From Carya illinoinensis (taxonomy: Eukaryota > Streptophyta > Magnoliopsida > Fagales > Juglandaceae): a stretch of DNA of 64,000 bases. The notes under the pieces are model-generated. The model worked only from the letters and a program-made list of their open reading frames with translations. It did no database searches and was not told the origin of the DNA. How positions within the stretch are numbered: position 1 is the first letter of the stretch; each line of letters begins with the position of its first letter. Position numbers and translations under genes: made by a program. The DNA lies in assembly GCF_018687715.1 (NCBI RefSeq), contig NC_056754.1, positions 11,007,501 through 11,071,500 on the forward strand. The letters are read 5' to 3'. Positions 1 to 12,056 of the stretch are shown in pieces.

Positions 1-1842
1 AGAGCTTTTCCTGGTCTGACATATGATCACGAACCACATGTGGTTACGGGGTATGATGTAATCAGTTAAACAGCACCATACGAAACCATATTAATGCTTG
101 AAGTTAGTGCACTCTCTCTGGTATCAGTATCCATCAAACTGGGGACATGATATCAGCAAGCAGTGCCCATCACATGACGATGCATGCCAGTTCCACCCAC
201 GGACACTGTCTTTGCGTAAATGATCTTTTTCTTGGTTTATGAGTAACTGGCCTTTGAGATTAATTATTAGCTAGAGAGAGAAAATATCCGACGTGTTTAT
301 ATACAGACTTGTAAATACTAGAATTAAATCCAGAAATATTGTTCTCTATTCTAAATCTTAAGCAAACCTCTTCGCCATATTTGTCATCAGGTACTCCGAA
401 AACAACTGCTTCGGCAATATCAGGATGGGATAGAAGAACTGCATCCACCTCAATCGGCGATATTTTCTCCCCTGCAACATAGATTGTTAAATTTACAAAA
501 CTCAGCAAACTTTCAAATGCACCATGAAAATGTAGTAGGCAGAATGGTACAGGTTTCGGAATTGGGGCGAAGAAGAAACTGTTCAACATAATTTTCTGTC
601 TGTAATAAGAAAAGCAATACCTCCACGGTTAATGAGCTCTTTGATCCGACCAACTAGATGCAAATATCCGTCCGAATCCAAATACCCGAGATCACCCGTA
701 TGAAACCATCCGAACCGAAAAGCAGCCTTATTTGCCTCTGGGTTATTTTTGTAGCCCCTTGTCACGTTTGGTCCCCTGATGCACACCTCCCCACTCCTCT
801 CTGCCTCTTGAACCACACCGTTCTCGTCCAATATCACCATTTCTTGACCCACCGGTTTTCCTACCGACCCAGTCTTGTGAGGCCCATTTTCCGGTAACGG
901 GTTCGACGACATGAGATGGGCCGCTTCGGTCATGGCATACGCTTCCAATACGGGTGCCCCGAATGAGTCCTCCAGCCTGCTCAATATGGCCGGCGCCAGC
1001 GACGCGCTGCAGCTTCGAATAAACCTGAGCTTCGGGTATACGGGTTACGGTTTATCCAAGTGCCGATCCAATATGATTTGGTGGATGGTCGGGACCGCGG
1101 TGTACCATGTGGCGTTGAATTGGATCATGTCGGGCCAAAATGTTGAAGCCGAGAAACGTCCTGCGGCGGGGAGAGCCACGGCGGCACCGGAGCCGAGCGA
1201 ACTCAGCAACCCGGCTAATAGGCCGTGGACGTGGAATAGGGGGAGGACTAACACGGTTGAGTCAGACTCGTTGAGTTTGTAAACCGTTTTAATGTTTTGC
1301 ACGGAGGAGGCCAAGTTGAGCTGAGTTAGGGGTACACCCTTGGGGCGGCTCGTGGTGCCTGACGTGTGGAGAAAGAGCGACACGTCATCGGGATCGTTGG
1401 TGAGATTGGAGACCGAGTTTTTTTCCGACTCGGACTGAGTCAGTGAGAGAATGAGCTCGGCGTCGCCTTCGGGGAGTGTGGCTGTGACGTGAGGGATTTT
1501 CAGTTTTGATGCGGCGGCTTGGGCTGGGTCGTTTCCTTTTTCTGAGGTCAACAGGAGTTTCGACTCTGAGTCGGCGAGGTAAAACTCGAACTCGTCCGAG
1601 GTGTAGGCTGGGTTGAGCGGCGCAGCCGTGGCTCTGGCTCTTATCACAGCCATAAACATTATAACAAACTGTAATTGCAGGAGCAAACAAACAAATCACT
1701 CTCAAATAATCTTCTATATACAATAAATATACAGTAAAATAAAAACGAAGAAACTCGTTCAGGTACCCTGAGGTTGATGAGAAGAGTTATCACAAACCTC
1801 TTCAAAATGGGTCGCTTTGAAAAAAAAACATCAAAATGCAAT

Positions 1843-2058
1843 CCTTTTTTCGGTTTTAAATTTTGATGGTACTGCACGAAAGAAATTATTACGAACTCTT
1901 CAAAACCTAATGCCAATTGTGTGGTGTTTTCATAACAGACTGGTGGCATTCCTTTTTTCGGTTTCAAATTGTGATGGTACTGCACGAAAGAAATTATTAC
2001 GAACTCTTCAAAACCTAATACCAATTGTGTGGTGTTTTCATAACAGACTGGTGGCATC
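1843..2058. repeat. 108-bp tandem duplication in AAE3 intron 1
   Basis: Two adjacent, nearly identical 108-bp units (1843-1950 and 1951-2058), each opening with ccttttttcggttt and ending tggtggcat, inside the first intron of the AAE3-like gene. Only a few substitutions separate them, so the duplication looks recent. No coding role is seen. Confidence 0.9.
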
Positions 2059-2252
2059 GAACTTCAAATCAGAACCAAAAGTAGCTATATAGCTAAAAGA
2101 ATTTAAGCTTTAATTAGGGTGAAGTTAACCTCATGTGAAACCATACGTAATGCTTTTGAATATGCTTTCTCAAAGCTACCACGAAATTGCCACACACATC
2201 TCGTAATATAATTAGGCTTTTCATGAGATAAATCCGATAATAAAAGACCCCG

Positions 2253-2272
2253 CCCCCCCCCCCCCCCCCCCC
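2253..2272. repeat. Poly-C tract in AAE3 intron 1
   Basis: An uninterrupted run of about 20 C on the plus strand inside intron 1. It is one of five C or G runs of 14 or more bases in this AT-rich window. Its length may be a sequencing or assembly approximation. Confidence 0.9.
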
Positions 2273-2580
2273 TCCCAAACAAAAAAAAAACCATGTTTTA
2301 TTTTCCGCCTCTTTCTCGACGACCAAACACATAGGGAATGCTAAAGAAAAGAGATATTAGAAAGAACAAGACCTCGACGGTATTGGGGAAGACGAGAGCC
2401 ACGACGTCGCCTACGTTTACACCAGCTGCGACAAGTCGAGAAGCGGCACTTTCGACGAGTTCTTGAAGCCGAGCGTACGTCAAGTCTAACTTTCCGGAGA
2501 CTGAGAGGGCCCGCCGTGATGAGAATTCTCCGGCTACTCGTCTCAACATCCCGGTAACTGTTAGATTCTCCATTTCTCAC

Positions 2581-2602
2581 AGAGAGAGAGAGAGAGAGAG
2601 AG
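2581..2602. repeat. (AG)n microsatellite in the AAE3 5' leader
   Basis: An AG dinucleotide repeat starting 8 bases upstream of the AAE3-like ATG (CT repeat on the coding strand). It probably lies in the 5' untranslated region, where CT tracts are common in plant promoters. Confidence 0.85.
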
Positions 2603-3401
2603 ATCTTTTTATTCTACTGAACAGGAAAAGAAGCAATATCGATGATATCCGGATAGATCATGAGGAAGTCAGTCCCCGGAAACTGCGTGTATATATATAG
2701 GGAGTTTGAACGTTAAAGAGATTACATTTGGGATATTGTATGGGTAATATCTGAGAGATAGGTGATAAGGTGGTAAATAACTTGACATAAATAATTATTA
2801 GATATTCTTATAATACGAAAATTTATACTTCCATCCTATAATGAAATGACACGTCATTAATTTATATATACACAACATATATATATTAATAATTTTAATT
2901 ACATGTTATTTTTTCATTGAACGGAAGTCCTACATGCATCATCTATATATAATTATTCTGAATAATCCTATACATCATATTATTATTTTATTTATATTTT
3001 ATTATATATGATGTGGCATATTTATCATTATTTGATGATAAAAAAGTATGTAATAAATGATTATTTAATAATATTAAATATATCACATCTTATTTAATAA
3101 AATATAAGTGAGATAAAAATATAATGTATAAAATTTTAAATATATATATAAATAATTAATTTGGACAAATATTGGAACAGACTTCAAAAATAGCTTTCTT
3201 AATTGTATGTGACAAGAGAACATAATTGTACTTGATAGAGAATACCATGTAATTAATGCATATTTAATGTAAGGAATTAATTATATATATATAATACACA
3301 TGATAGTTCACGCGCCATTCTTGGGGTCAGGATTAATCTGCTAGTTGTTTTTGTGTTTTTTTTATAGGTGAATATATTAGGTCGGAGTAACTTGTAAAAC
3401 A

Positions 3402-3665
3402 CGTTTGTTTAGTTGAATAAGATAAGATTTTTAATAAAAATAATATATATTTTTACAAAAAATTAATTAATGTATCAAGTTGAATCACTTCTTTGTAAAG
3501 TCTTTTTTGCAATGTTTTTCAAATATGACAATATTTTAAAATATAATAAACCATTCAACTTTTTTAATTTTTAAAATAAAATAATATTATAATAATATTT
3601 TATTTATTTTTTAACAAAATATCTTATTTTATCTCATCTCATCTAAATTTTGTAATCAAACCAAA
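3402..3665. mobile_element. MITE remnant
   Basis: An AT-rich block of about 260 bp whose ends form an imperfect inverted repeat: acgtttgtttagttgaataa on the left, ctcatctaaattttg and aatcaaaccaaa on the right. The same kind of ends and AT core recur at 5235-5455 and 26359-26571. No protein is encoded. Superfamily not assigned; Tourist/Harbinger-like is a guess. Confidence 0.5.
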
Positions 3666-5234
3666 TATAAAGTTTGTAATAATTTAAATTTTTTTAAAAG
3701 ACAGATTAATAATCTAGTTTATTACTATCACATCACATAAAACATTTAAGATGGTTTATTTTATAAGGCATTTGTTAAATAATACCTTAAAAAAAGAAGT
3801 AAATGTTTTTTTTTTTTAATATATTTGAAGGAGTGGAGTTTCAAACTCCAACAATTCTATTTTAAAAATTGTGAGTTATGCCAATCAAATAACATGTATT
3901 TGATAAAAAAAAACAATTGTTAAATAAAAACTGAGATGAACTTTATATATGATTTTTTGTATTTATTAAATAAAAACTGTTTATTAGATCACTCTATTAT
4001 ATTCGTACATATTTTCATTCCTTTTAATTTCTTTAACAGACATAACAATTACAACATGTTCACTTTTACTCAAAATGATGATTAGACAAACTCATGTCTT
4101 TCCATTTGGGTATTTAAAAAATAAAAATAAAACCATTGTCAGAAGAAGCTGAAAAAAGAAGCATATCTTGGATTTTATTCAACATTTAATAACTTGCTAA
4201 AAATAGAGGAGAGAGGGATATTAATGAAACAACTACAAAATTTTTTTTCCTTATCTCTCTCTCCAATTCAGTCATATTTGACTCTCTTTTTTCAAAACTA
4301 TAGGGTTACGTTTCATAAGCCTCCTTATTTGATTTTTCTTCAAAATAACCAGCGACACCCAAATGCTCAGACGCGAGAATGGAAGGCAAGAAAAGATGCG
4401 CACGCTGGATGGCATACAAGAAAGGAAAAAAATGGGGCAGAGTTTTTCTTCATTTTTCCTCGAGTTTTATTTTCGGGACAAATATAAGCGTATATTGAGA
4501 TAATCTTCTTTCTTTCCCTTTCCATGCCTAGAAATCAAAACCCCAAAATCGAGAAGTGAACTGAAAAAATGTTAAATAGCATCCTATTTTTCTCTGCTTC
4601 CTCACACCTATCTCCATCCATCGCCAACCATCGTCTACTAAACCAGAGATTTCCAGCGACACCCAAATGCACGAACGCAAGGATGGAAAGAAAGAAAAGA
4701 AACACACGTTGGAGAGCATATAAGAAAGGGAAAAAAAATATTTTAATATTTTTAAATAATTTTTTTTTTAAATTACAACATTATTAAAAAATACTAACTT
4801 TATCATTATATATATATATATATATATATATAAATCACAATGGTAGCTACCAGCAGGAAGAATAGCATTTCCCATGTGATAAATATAATTTCATTTCACA
4901 AGGTTTCACAATTTAATATATAAATGTATTGCACGATACACCTACAAACATAGTTGTACGTTATACAATGTTTTAGTTACAAATTAAATATGACCCAATA
5001 ATTGGGTCCAAACGCATAGATTTAAATACTTGGTATAATTGTTGTCTTAATATTTTATAATATTAGAACTCTACTACTTATAAATCGTATATATATAAGT
5101 TTTGTCCGAGCTTTGACCCATTTTAATAAACAATGAATTTTAAAAAGGGGTGAGATTTAGGTCACCAGTTCATCCCTATAATTTGCATGATTAATGCATA
5201 ACTTAAAATGAAACTTCGAAAATAAATTTGAGTG

Positions 5235-5455
5235 ATTAAGGTGCGGATTGGATAGTGAGTTGAGATGAGATGAATTTAGATGAAAGTTAAAATTTAAATA
5301 AAATATTGTTAAAATATTATTATTTTAAGAATTGAAAAAGTTAGATTATTTATTATATTTTGTGTGAAAATTTTAAAAAATTATAATGATGAGATGAGTT
5401 GAAATAAGATGAGATAAAATGCTTTTATTATCTATACGGATATTAAGAACTAGTT
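5235..5455. mobile_element. MITE remnant with gatgagatga ends
   Basis: A block of about 220 bp opening with ggattggatagtgagttgag and closing with a gatgagttgaaataagatga stretch followed by tatccgta-like sequence in opposite sense. The core is AT-rich. It resembles the elements at 3402-3665 and 26359-26571. Boundaries are approximate and no target duplication was fixed. Confidence 0.5.
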
Positions 5456-6570
5456 AAGATATTAGAGTATTATAAAAATATTTCACTATGTTTAATTTAT
5501 ACATTATTTTATCATAATTTTTCACTTATTTTTTTATTAGAACTCACTACTTCTTAATATTTTAACATTAATTTTTTATTATTATTTACAAAATATAATA
5601 AATAATTAAATATTTTAAAATTTTAAAATAATAATATTTTAATAATATTTTATTTAATATTTAATATTTAATATTAACATTATCTCAACTCAATTTAATT
5701 TAATATACCAAAAAGAAAATTAGCTGTAAGTATAATTGTACATTAATATATATATTAATTTAATATGATTAGTTAAAAAATAAATTTTATTAAAAATAAT
5801 ATTAATTCAAATTTTAGATATAAAAAAAATAATATTAATATATAGGTTAGTAGATGATTTTGTTTATACTTAATAAAACGTACAACTTTAAGGTGTGTAT
5901 TAGTACGCAACCTAAAATGAAGTATGAACGTGACAAGGTGGGTATTGCCTCGAGAATTGAACTAATTCCCACCGGTAATTCTGGAGTTTCAACTATCAGT
6001 TTCAAGCCGTTGCTGACACGTGACTTTGTCGTTTTCATTCAATTTTAGCTTGAGTCCTTGACGTAGGTAGCTCATGCTTGATTGCACTTCGATGATGCAC
6101 AAGCAATATATCGTCTTTGCCCCGCATTCTTTATTTTCACTATCTTTTAGATCTTGTTTTATTTTAGCTTCTAACCATCAATCTTGCCCGATGGCTGATT
6201 CATCTTGTTTCATATGAAAGAGAAATATGGACGCCAAGTATACCATAGAAACATGAACAATAGTATATCCAATCAATTCAAAAATATGTTTTCATTCAAA
6301 AATTGTTAAGTAAATATACTTAACAATTGGTAAAATTTGGTAACTCTCTTGAGTAATACTCGATACTATAAATTTTAGGTGTCCAAGTTTTGCTCAATAT
6401 TTTATAAAAAAAGAGTTAGTCCTACAAGAAAATATTATTTTTTTACACTTTTTCTAATGGAATCTATTTTTTTACAGTGTCTGCGTGTGATTTATATAGA
6501 GTTTGTATAAATCATTACTCAATTTTTATTATTTATAAATTAGGACACAAGGAATTGTAACATTGTGATA

Positions 6571-9149
6571 TTGATGTTGTGTTTTGTAGCTCAAAGAACT
6601 CCACGGAAGCCCAATCCATCGTCCTGCAACTATGAAGAAATGAGAATTTCGGGGTGATGAGGGATACCTTCGACGCCAAAGTTAGTATATAATTCTCTAG
6701 TGAGGACTACAGAGAATAAAATGAGTGTAAGAGTCTAAGAGGGAGTCCCCCTCAGTAAGGGAGGGGCTATATATACCTGGCCCGAGCTCCCCTTGCAAGA
6801 GGGATCGTGGGGGTGTAGCTTCGTACTCAGGTCATGTGTCACTGTTAGTCCCCCTAAAATGTAACAATATTGTAGGGCATGGTCGTTGCGACCATTGGCA
6901 ACAGGCACGTCATGGAAATGAGAGGCGGCCCAGAAATCATCGTCATCTTCCTCCTACTCGAACACAAACTCTGACCGAACAGGAGGCGAGGCGAATGTCG
7001 AGCAGGGGCTCCCCAAGAAGGGAAGTGGTCCCTCAAGTAGGGGGAATTGGGATCTTGGACCACACTAGCTACTCGTATTGGGACCCCTCAGCCTCGCCCT
7101 AAGACCCTCGAGCGTCACTCCTTGACCTCCTATGGGAAGAAGGTCCCTCCAGCTCCGCTCTGGAAGCGCCCTCTCCACTTCGAGACCCTTTGACCTCGCT
7201 TAGGGGGACTCCGCCAGCTTTATTGTGATCCACCTTTGGCCGCTCCCCCTACTGCTGATTGAGGAGAGATTGAAGAAATGTTTCTCGCCTCGAGGCGACG
7301 AGGAGTCACACAAGAAGTTCTGACCAAGCACGTATGAGAGGTCAGGCGTGGTCAAGTAGCTCCTGATGTTTGACATTGGACAACACCACCTCAGTCTCAT
7401 CATCGTGAGGGTTGGCCAACACCCAGGATAGCACTATCGCTAGCTTGGCCTCCTACTTTTGGGACAGTGTGACAGACATGCTCTTGGAGAGAGGGACGTA
7501 TGATCAAATGGCTCGGACATGATACTCCTAGTGGACCTCCTCTCATTCGGAATAATCTTATCCCGAGCTCAAGACAAAGTAGTACTTCTGAGACTAGTCC
7601 TTGATGCTCGAGTGTCAAGACTCAAGGCTAGTGTCTCCTAGGAGTGCACGCTTGGAAGTTGCACAAACTCTCGTCGAGGAGTAGTACATGGTACACAGAC
7701 AGAAACTCCCAGGCTGTCAAGTTGAGATACTCTTTAGGATTGGAGTTGAGCACCCTATGGTAGGTAATGCAAATGGCCACCAGGAGCCGCTAGGCGTTCA
7801 GTTGGAGCTGCATGAGAGCCAACCTCAAGAAGTTGAGAATGTTATGGATGGGGCAACAGAATAGGAGGTGAAGCCCATTCATTAATAGAAGGGGTAGAGT
7901 GCCATGCGGGATGCCATTTTGTCAGGGTCTACAACTGGATCTCGATGTCCAGGGACCTATAGAACCTCCAAAGTGGGAATGTTGTACTTTATCCTGAATT
8001 CCCGAAGGTCGTCAGTGGTGACCTACGAGTCCCAACTCTTCCTAGCGAAATAGAGAGGCTTAGGAGCGGAGGAACTCTTTGGGGCCATGAGAACTGCTGA
8101 ATACGCTGGTGGAAATAGAGAAGGAGGTTTGGAGAAGGGGAAGAAGGCAACGAAAAAAGCTCAAAGAGTTAGAGTGAGAAAGGCAGAGGCTCAGAGGGAG
8201 AGAAGGGCAGTAATGGTGGAAGTGAGAGGGGAGCCTTCTTCCCATGTTAGGCGTGTAGACGGCACGTTCCAATCCACGACTCAGAACCTGGGAAGACGCC
8301 CCCATCAAACCTAAACGTCAGTAAGTTAGAGAGACAATTGAAATTGAGAGGTCTCAGGCATTGATGGTGAGAGGAATGGTCGCAGAGTACGTATCCGAGA
8401 AAGACGCATAAAGGACATTTTGAATTCCCACCACACGTGTGATCAAAATTAGGGTACTGTGAGTGGGTTTATCCTCGAGGCCAACACGGCTCTACCAACA
8501 TGGCCTTGAAAGACCTAGGGCCCAAGGACAAAGGACTGACTGGACCAAGCCAATCTAGGAAGCTCGGAAGCAGGAGCAGCTGGACAACACTTGCCGGTTA
8601 GGAATTGCCTGACACCCCTACTTGCCAACAGGTCCCTGCGAGTAAGAACCAGGATAGTCCTTGTCCCAGAGCCCCGGTGGCTGAGCAAGTTTCAGGGGTG
8701 GGTGTTCCTAACCAAGGACACATTGTGTTAAATAGAATGTGGAGACAGGCATGCCATAGCAAGGGAGCCACGCTACATTCAATGCACCCCAGGGACAGGC
8801 ACGCCACGACGTGCCTCCTGGGGTGCTAGTGGTTGCAACAACCATACCCTTCAATATTGTTGCATTGCAGGGGGGCTGAAAGTGAGACCTAACCCGAGTA
8901 CAGTGCGACACCTCAACAATCATCTCGCACAAGGAGTCCAGGCCAGGTATATATGCCTCCTCCCTCACTAAGGGGACTCTCTCTCATACGCTTATACTCA
9001 TTTTATTTTTTATATCTCTCACTAGATAATTATATACTGATTTTGACATTGGAGGTGTCTCTTACCACTTCGAAGCCATTTCTTCATAATTGCATGTCAA
9101 CAGGTTGGGTTTTCATGGAATTGCTTAGGTTATGAAACACGACATCAAC
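6571..9149. mobile_element. Foldback-like element with long inverted ends around a gag remnant
   Basis: The left end (6571 to about 6790) reverse-complemented aligns with the right end (about 8945 to 9149). Both read ccaggtatata..., then tcattttatt, then agataattatatact-like sequence, ending near cacgacatcaa. The outermost bases are tgatgttgtg and cacgacatcaaca. The interior is GC-richer than its surroundings and carries a decayed gypsy-type gag on the minus strand. Two readings are possible: one element with inverted termini of about 200 bp (foldback or Mutator-like with captured gag), or two LTR fragments in opposite orientation. No clean target duplication was found. Confidence 0.6.
7640..8090 (-). 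pseudogene. Decayed gypsy-type gag-like ('putative gypsy type transposon') remnant
   Basis: Starting near ATG 8090-8088, minus-strand translation shifts among frames but gives recognisable pieces in order: KPLYFARKSWDS, TTDDLREFRIKYNIPT, DKMASRMALYPFY, LHLLFCCPIHNILNFLRLAL, RLLVAICITYHRVLNSNP and EYLNLTAWEFLSVYHVLL. The order and wording resemble the plant PF04195-type N-terminal/gag domain of gypsy elements. Several stops and frameshifts show it is dead. No downstream protease or polymerase was recognised. Confidence 0.5.
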
Positions 9150-9984
9150 AGTGACCATTAGAAATGATTTATAATATACGTTTTGTTATTTTTATTTTCA
9201 ACAATATTAGTATGGACGTTGTTGATAATCCGAATCTTGAGGGGAAAAGGTAAGTATTTCTTAAAATGTTTACCTTGAGGGGTCTAAAATAAACTAGCGA
9301 TCGAAGGGATAAGCGACCTTCTGTTGATCATGTATTAAACAATTAATATTAGCTCCTTAGCTTCAGGATGCCACGAGTAGTACTTGATATCATCATATCA
9401 TGTTTATGTGAAAGGGAGAGATTCAACACGGTCAAAATTACATTGTACATCCCGTGATCATTACCCTAGCAATTTAGGGAATATCCTGAAATTAATGATC
9501 CTCTACCACTGCTTAAGTTGTAATTAACTCTTTTTAAACAATATTCAATTCGCTTCAAGGGAAAACTTAGTTGAGAGTTGTAGATCCGTCGTCACTTACT
9601 AACATTTTCTTTTCTTTTAATTTGTCTCTACGGCCTTGTGCCTTGTAATGTCTGACGAAATAAAGATAATGAAAGTCACAATCGAGATTAGGTAAGGAAT
9701 CCTGATTTTAACATGTTTAATTGTTCTTTCTTTTATGTTAACTTTTAATTTTTTTTTTTTTCTCCAATTCTAGCTTTGTTGAAAGTTGCTTTCTATGTTC
9801 ATCGACAACTGTATGTGTGGCGCACAATAAGGTGATTTTATTGATTATGTTTTGAATAAATAATTAATTAGCAACCTCTTAAAGAACACATGATTGGTCT
9901 CACTTTGTAATGAAACGTCAGACGACATAGTTGTGTGTGATCAGCACAAAATTAAAGAGTACTTGTTTTTAATATTATTCCTAC

Positions 9985-10021
<37 letters not shown>

Positions 10022-10413
10022 TCTGCCAAGTAACCGTACAGACTTCGGTGATCCACTTCGTCGCTTTCCACTCTCCATTTCTGTTTAATGTTTAGAAGTT
10101 TATATAGGAAAAGTAGAAAAGAAAGTGAGGATTGATTAAGACAGAGTGGAGCACGTACAATATAAATAATTTTCGTTATAACAGTCCATTAATTAAGCAC
10201 CAGATGATCTTGAGGTTAAAATTCTGGTTTTAGAAAAGCACTGCACTTATGCGGTTGATCATCTTCAATCTAACTAGTGAGCAGTACCCTTCAATCCCTT
10301 TATTTTGGCATGGGAGCTCAAGACAACAATGCAGACGAAACGATCGATGTGACAAGGCAGGAGATGATGATATCAGATAACATTTGGGGGTGACCACAGA
10401 GCTGTCTGCAGTG
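9150..10413. other. Intergenic DNA, no gene recognised
   Basis: AT-rich sequence between the foldback-like element and the LINE insertion. The only clear structure is an AT dinucleotide run near 9988-10018. No coding similarity was seen on either strand. Confidence 0.6.
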
Positions 10414-10432
10414 ATCAGTATTTATATATATA

Positions 10433-12037
10433 TATATATTTTTTTTGAAGAGAAAACCTGATCTCATTAATAAAAACAGTTACCAAATACACCCAAGATA
10501 GCATGAAATAGACAATCCAAGCTAGAGAGTATACAACATTTCCTTGGTAACTATAGTACTGATACATGATGGACACACTTCTATATCATAAACATCCTCA
10601 GAGCATAGCAGTGCATCTCTCGCTAGGTAGTGAGCTGCTGAGTTGGCCTCCCGAGGAACATGTGATACAGACCAGATGCTGTAGGCATTGAGAAGCTGTC
10701 TTGCATCTCCAATGAGGCACCCACCTAGGCTCCAGTTCAGCTTGTGATTCTTCAAAAGGTCCACCACTTGTTTTGCATCCCCTTCCAAGTAGATGCTGTT
10801 CAAGCCAAGCTCTCTACAAAAAACTGCTACTAAGAGTACACCATAAGCTTCAGCATCGAAGGGAGATCCTTTAAGGGGCCTGTTTGCACGACGAGCTCCA
10901 ATGACCCAACCTTGATGATCCCTGACAAGAACTCCTATGCCTACCTTTCCTTCCCTTGAGTTTACGGTTGAGTCCCAGTTGACTTTGAAGTCTTCAGCAT
11001 CAGGTCTTGACCAGGTGAGGTTCCTTGCTGGGGCATTGCCATTGGGATTTGTTGGTTCTTTGATAGCCTCCACATAGTTTGCCATTTCTGTTTTTGCCTG
11101 TTGATACACACACGTGGGATGTGTGAAACCTTTTCCATGAATGAACTCGTTCCTTCTGGTCCATATTCTTTTTGCAGTAATGGCCACCTCCGAAAGGTCT
11201 AGTGGTTTTAAGGAAGCTACCATAAAAGACCAGATATCGAAGAAGAAGTCACTGTGGTGAGACATCTTTTGCACCTTTTTTCCCCCCTGATTCCACACAT
11301 CTTTGGCTGCACTACACCCCCATAGAGCATGTCCTGAGGTTTCTGCCTCCTGCAAGCATATCAAACATGTGTTGTCTTCCACGATCTTTCTTTTTTTCAG
11401 ATTGGCCTGGGTGGGAAGGGCCTCATTGCAGGCTCGCCATAAAAACATCTTTGTTTGGGGAGTTGTATCTAATTTCCAGATGGCCTTCCAAAACAACTTA
11501 TTCTTGCTTCTAGCTAATGTCTCCCCTTCCATTTCTCTGTCTAGCTCTTTAATGAAATGGTATCCACTCTTAACTGTGTATAAGCCATTGTTGGTAAATT
11601 CCCACACCAACCTATCTTCCCTTCCCCCTATACTTAAAGGAATGGATTTGATGTTCTCAACTTCATGTTGGTTGAAAATATCCTGGAGAAGGGAGTCCTC
11701 CCATTTCAGTCTTTGGGGATCTATGAGGTCACTGACTTTTTCACACTAGCAATCTTCACCTCGGGTTGATAGTACCATGTGATTATGTGAATGAGGTAAC
11801 CATCTGTCAGACCATATATTCACTTTGGATCCATTCCCAATCCTCCACATGAGACCCTTCTTTAACAGATTTGCTCCAGCCTTGATACTTCTCCATACAA
11901 AGGAAGGCCTTGATCCCATCTGTGCTTCTGTGAAATTCACTCTACTGAAATACTTTTGCTTAAGAACCTTGGCCATCAGGGAGGATGGATTTTGAATAAT
12001 ACGCCAGCCCTGTTTGGACAGTAAAGCTAAATTGAAA
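10433..12037 (-). mobile_element. 5'-truncated LINE with 19-bp target-site duplication
   Basis: The element reads on the minus strand and ends at low coordinates in an A tract (T run at 10439-10446). It is flanked by matching copies of atcagtatttatatatata at about 10414-10432 and 12038-12056, as expected for target-primed reverse transcription. About 1.6 kb remains: the C-terminal part of ORF2 and a short 3' UTR. Endonuclease and most of the reverse transcriptase are missing, so it was dead on arrival. Confidence 0.85.
10522..12034 (-). pseudogene. LINE ORF2 C-terminus: RT tail, zf-RVT and RNase H
   Basis: One frame carries FNLALLSKQGWRII (end of the reverse-transcriptase thumb region), FVWRSIKAGANLLKKGLMWRIG, then after an in-frame TAG at 11748-11746 continues DLIDPQRLKWEDSLL. 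A zf-RVT region follows (KAIWKLDTTPQTKMFLWRAC, CLICLQEAETSGHALWGC) and then a plant-type RNase H (RVT_3) domain, with the acidic positions in FKVNWDSTVN, FDAEAYG and YLEGDAKQ and the HVPREANSAAHYLAR signature. Apart from the one stop, the remaining 500 codons are open, which suggests a fairly young insertion. Confidence 0.9.
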
Positions 12038-12056
12038 ATCAGTATTTATATATATA

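Larger units (their letters stand above)
368..2573 (-). pseudogene. AAE3: Oxalate--CoA ligase-like (AAE3) gene, nonsense codon, 3' end outside window
   Basis: ANL-superfamily acyl-CoA synthetase. The plant AAE3 / 4CL-like 10 branch makes oxalyl-CoA from oxalate, ATP and CoA, probably in the cytosol. Three exons fit the family: 2573-2373 (ATG start), 1668-621 and 471-368, with GT-AG introns 2372-1669 and 620-472. Visible motifs are the P-loop HTSGTTSRPKG (about residues 168-178), LEAYAMTEAAHLMSSNPLP, and the FHTGDLGY and GRIKELINRGGEKISP motifs spanning the exon 2/3 junction. Family similarity continues straight through an in-frame TAA at 1047-1045 (codon 275, between HLDKP and PVYPKLRF), where relatives usually have Glu; one G-to-T change would explain it. 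A donor GT follows at 367, but the C-terminal exon (about 65 residues with the catalytic lysine) is not in bases 1-367. Either it lies beyond the edge or it is lost. I call it a pseudogene or null allele; a sequencing error cannot be excluded. Confidence 0.8.
2604..6570. other. AT-rich intergenic DNA, no gene recognised
   Basis: No reading frame here resembles a known protein. The upstream side of the AAE3-like gene lies at the left end. The rest is low-complexity AT-rich sequence with small transposon remnants (listed separately) and an AT microsatellite at 4806-4832. Blocks near 4350-4440 and 4650-4735 are diverged direct repeats sharing agcgacacccaaatgc; their short open frames look like chance. 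Confidence 0.6.

Noticed and set aside
4194..4787. Short frames rich in Ser/Phe/Lys
   Set aside because: No known domain, low complexity, and part of a diverged direct repeat in intergenic DNA.
8598..8968. Overlapping frames on both strands near the right end of the foldback-like element
   Set aside because: GC-richer DNA gives chance openness; no motif and no conserved start.
6571..9149. Assignment as a Mutator-like element with certainty
   Set aside because: Long inverted ends fit, but no transposase and no 9-bp target duplication could be seen.
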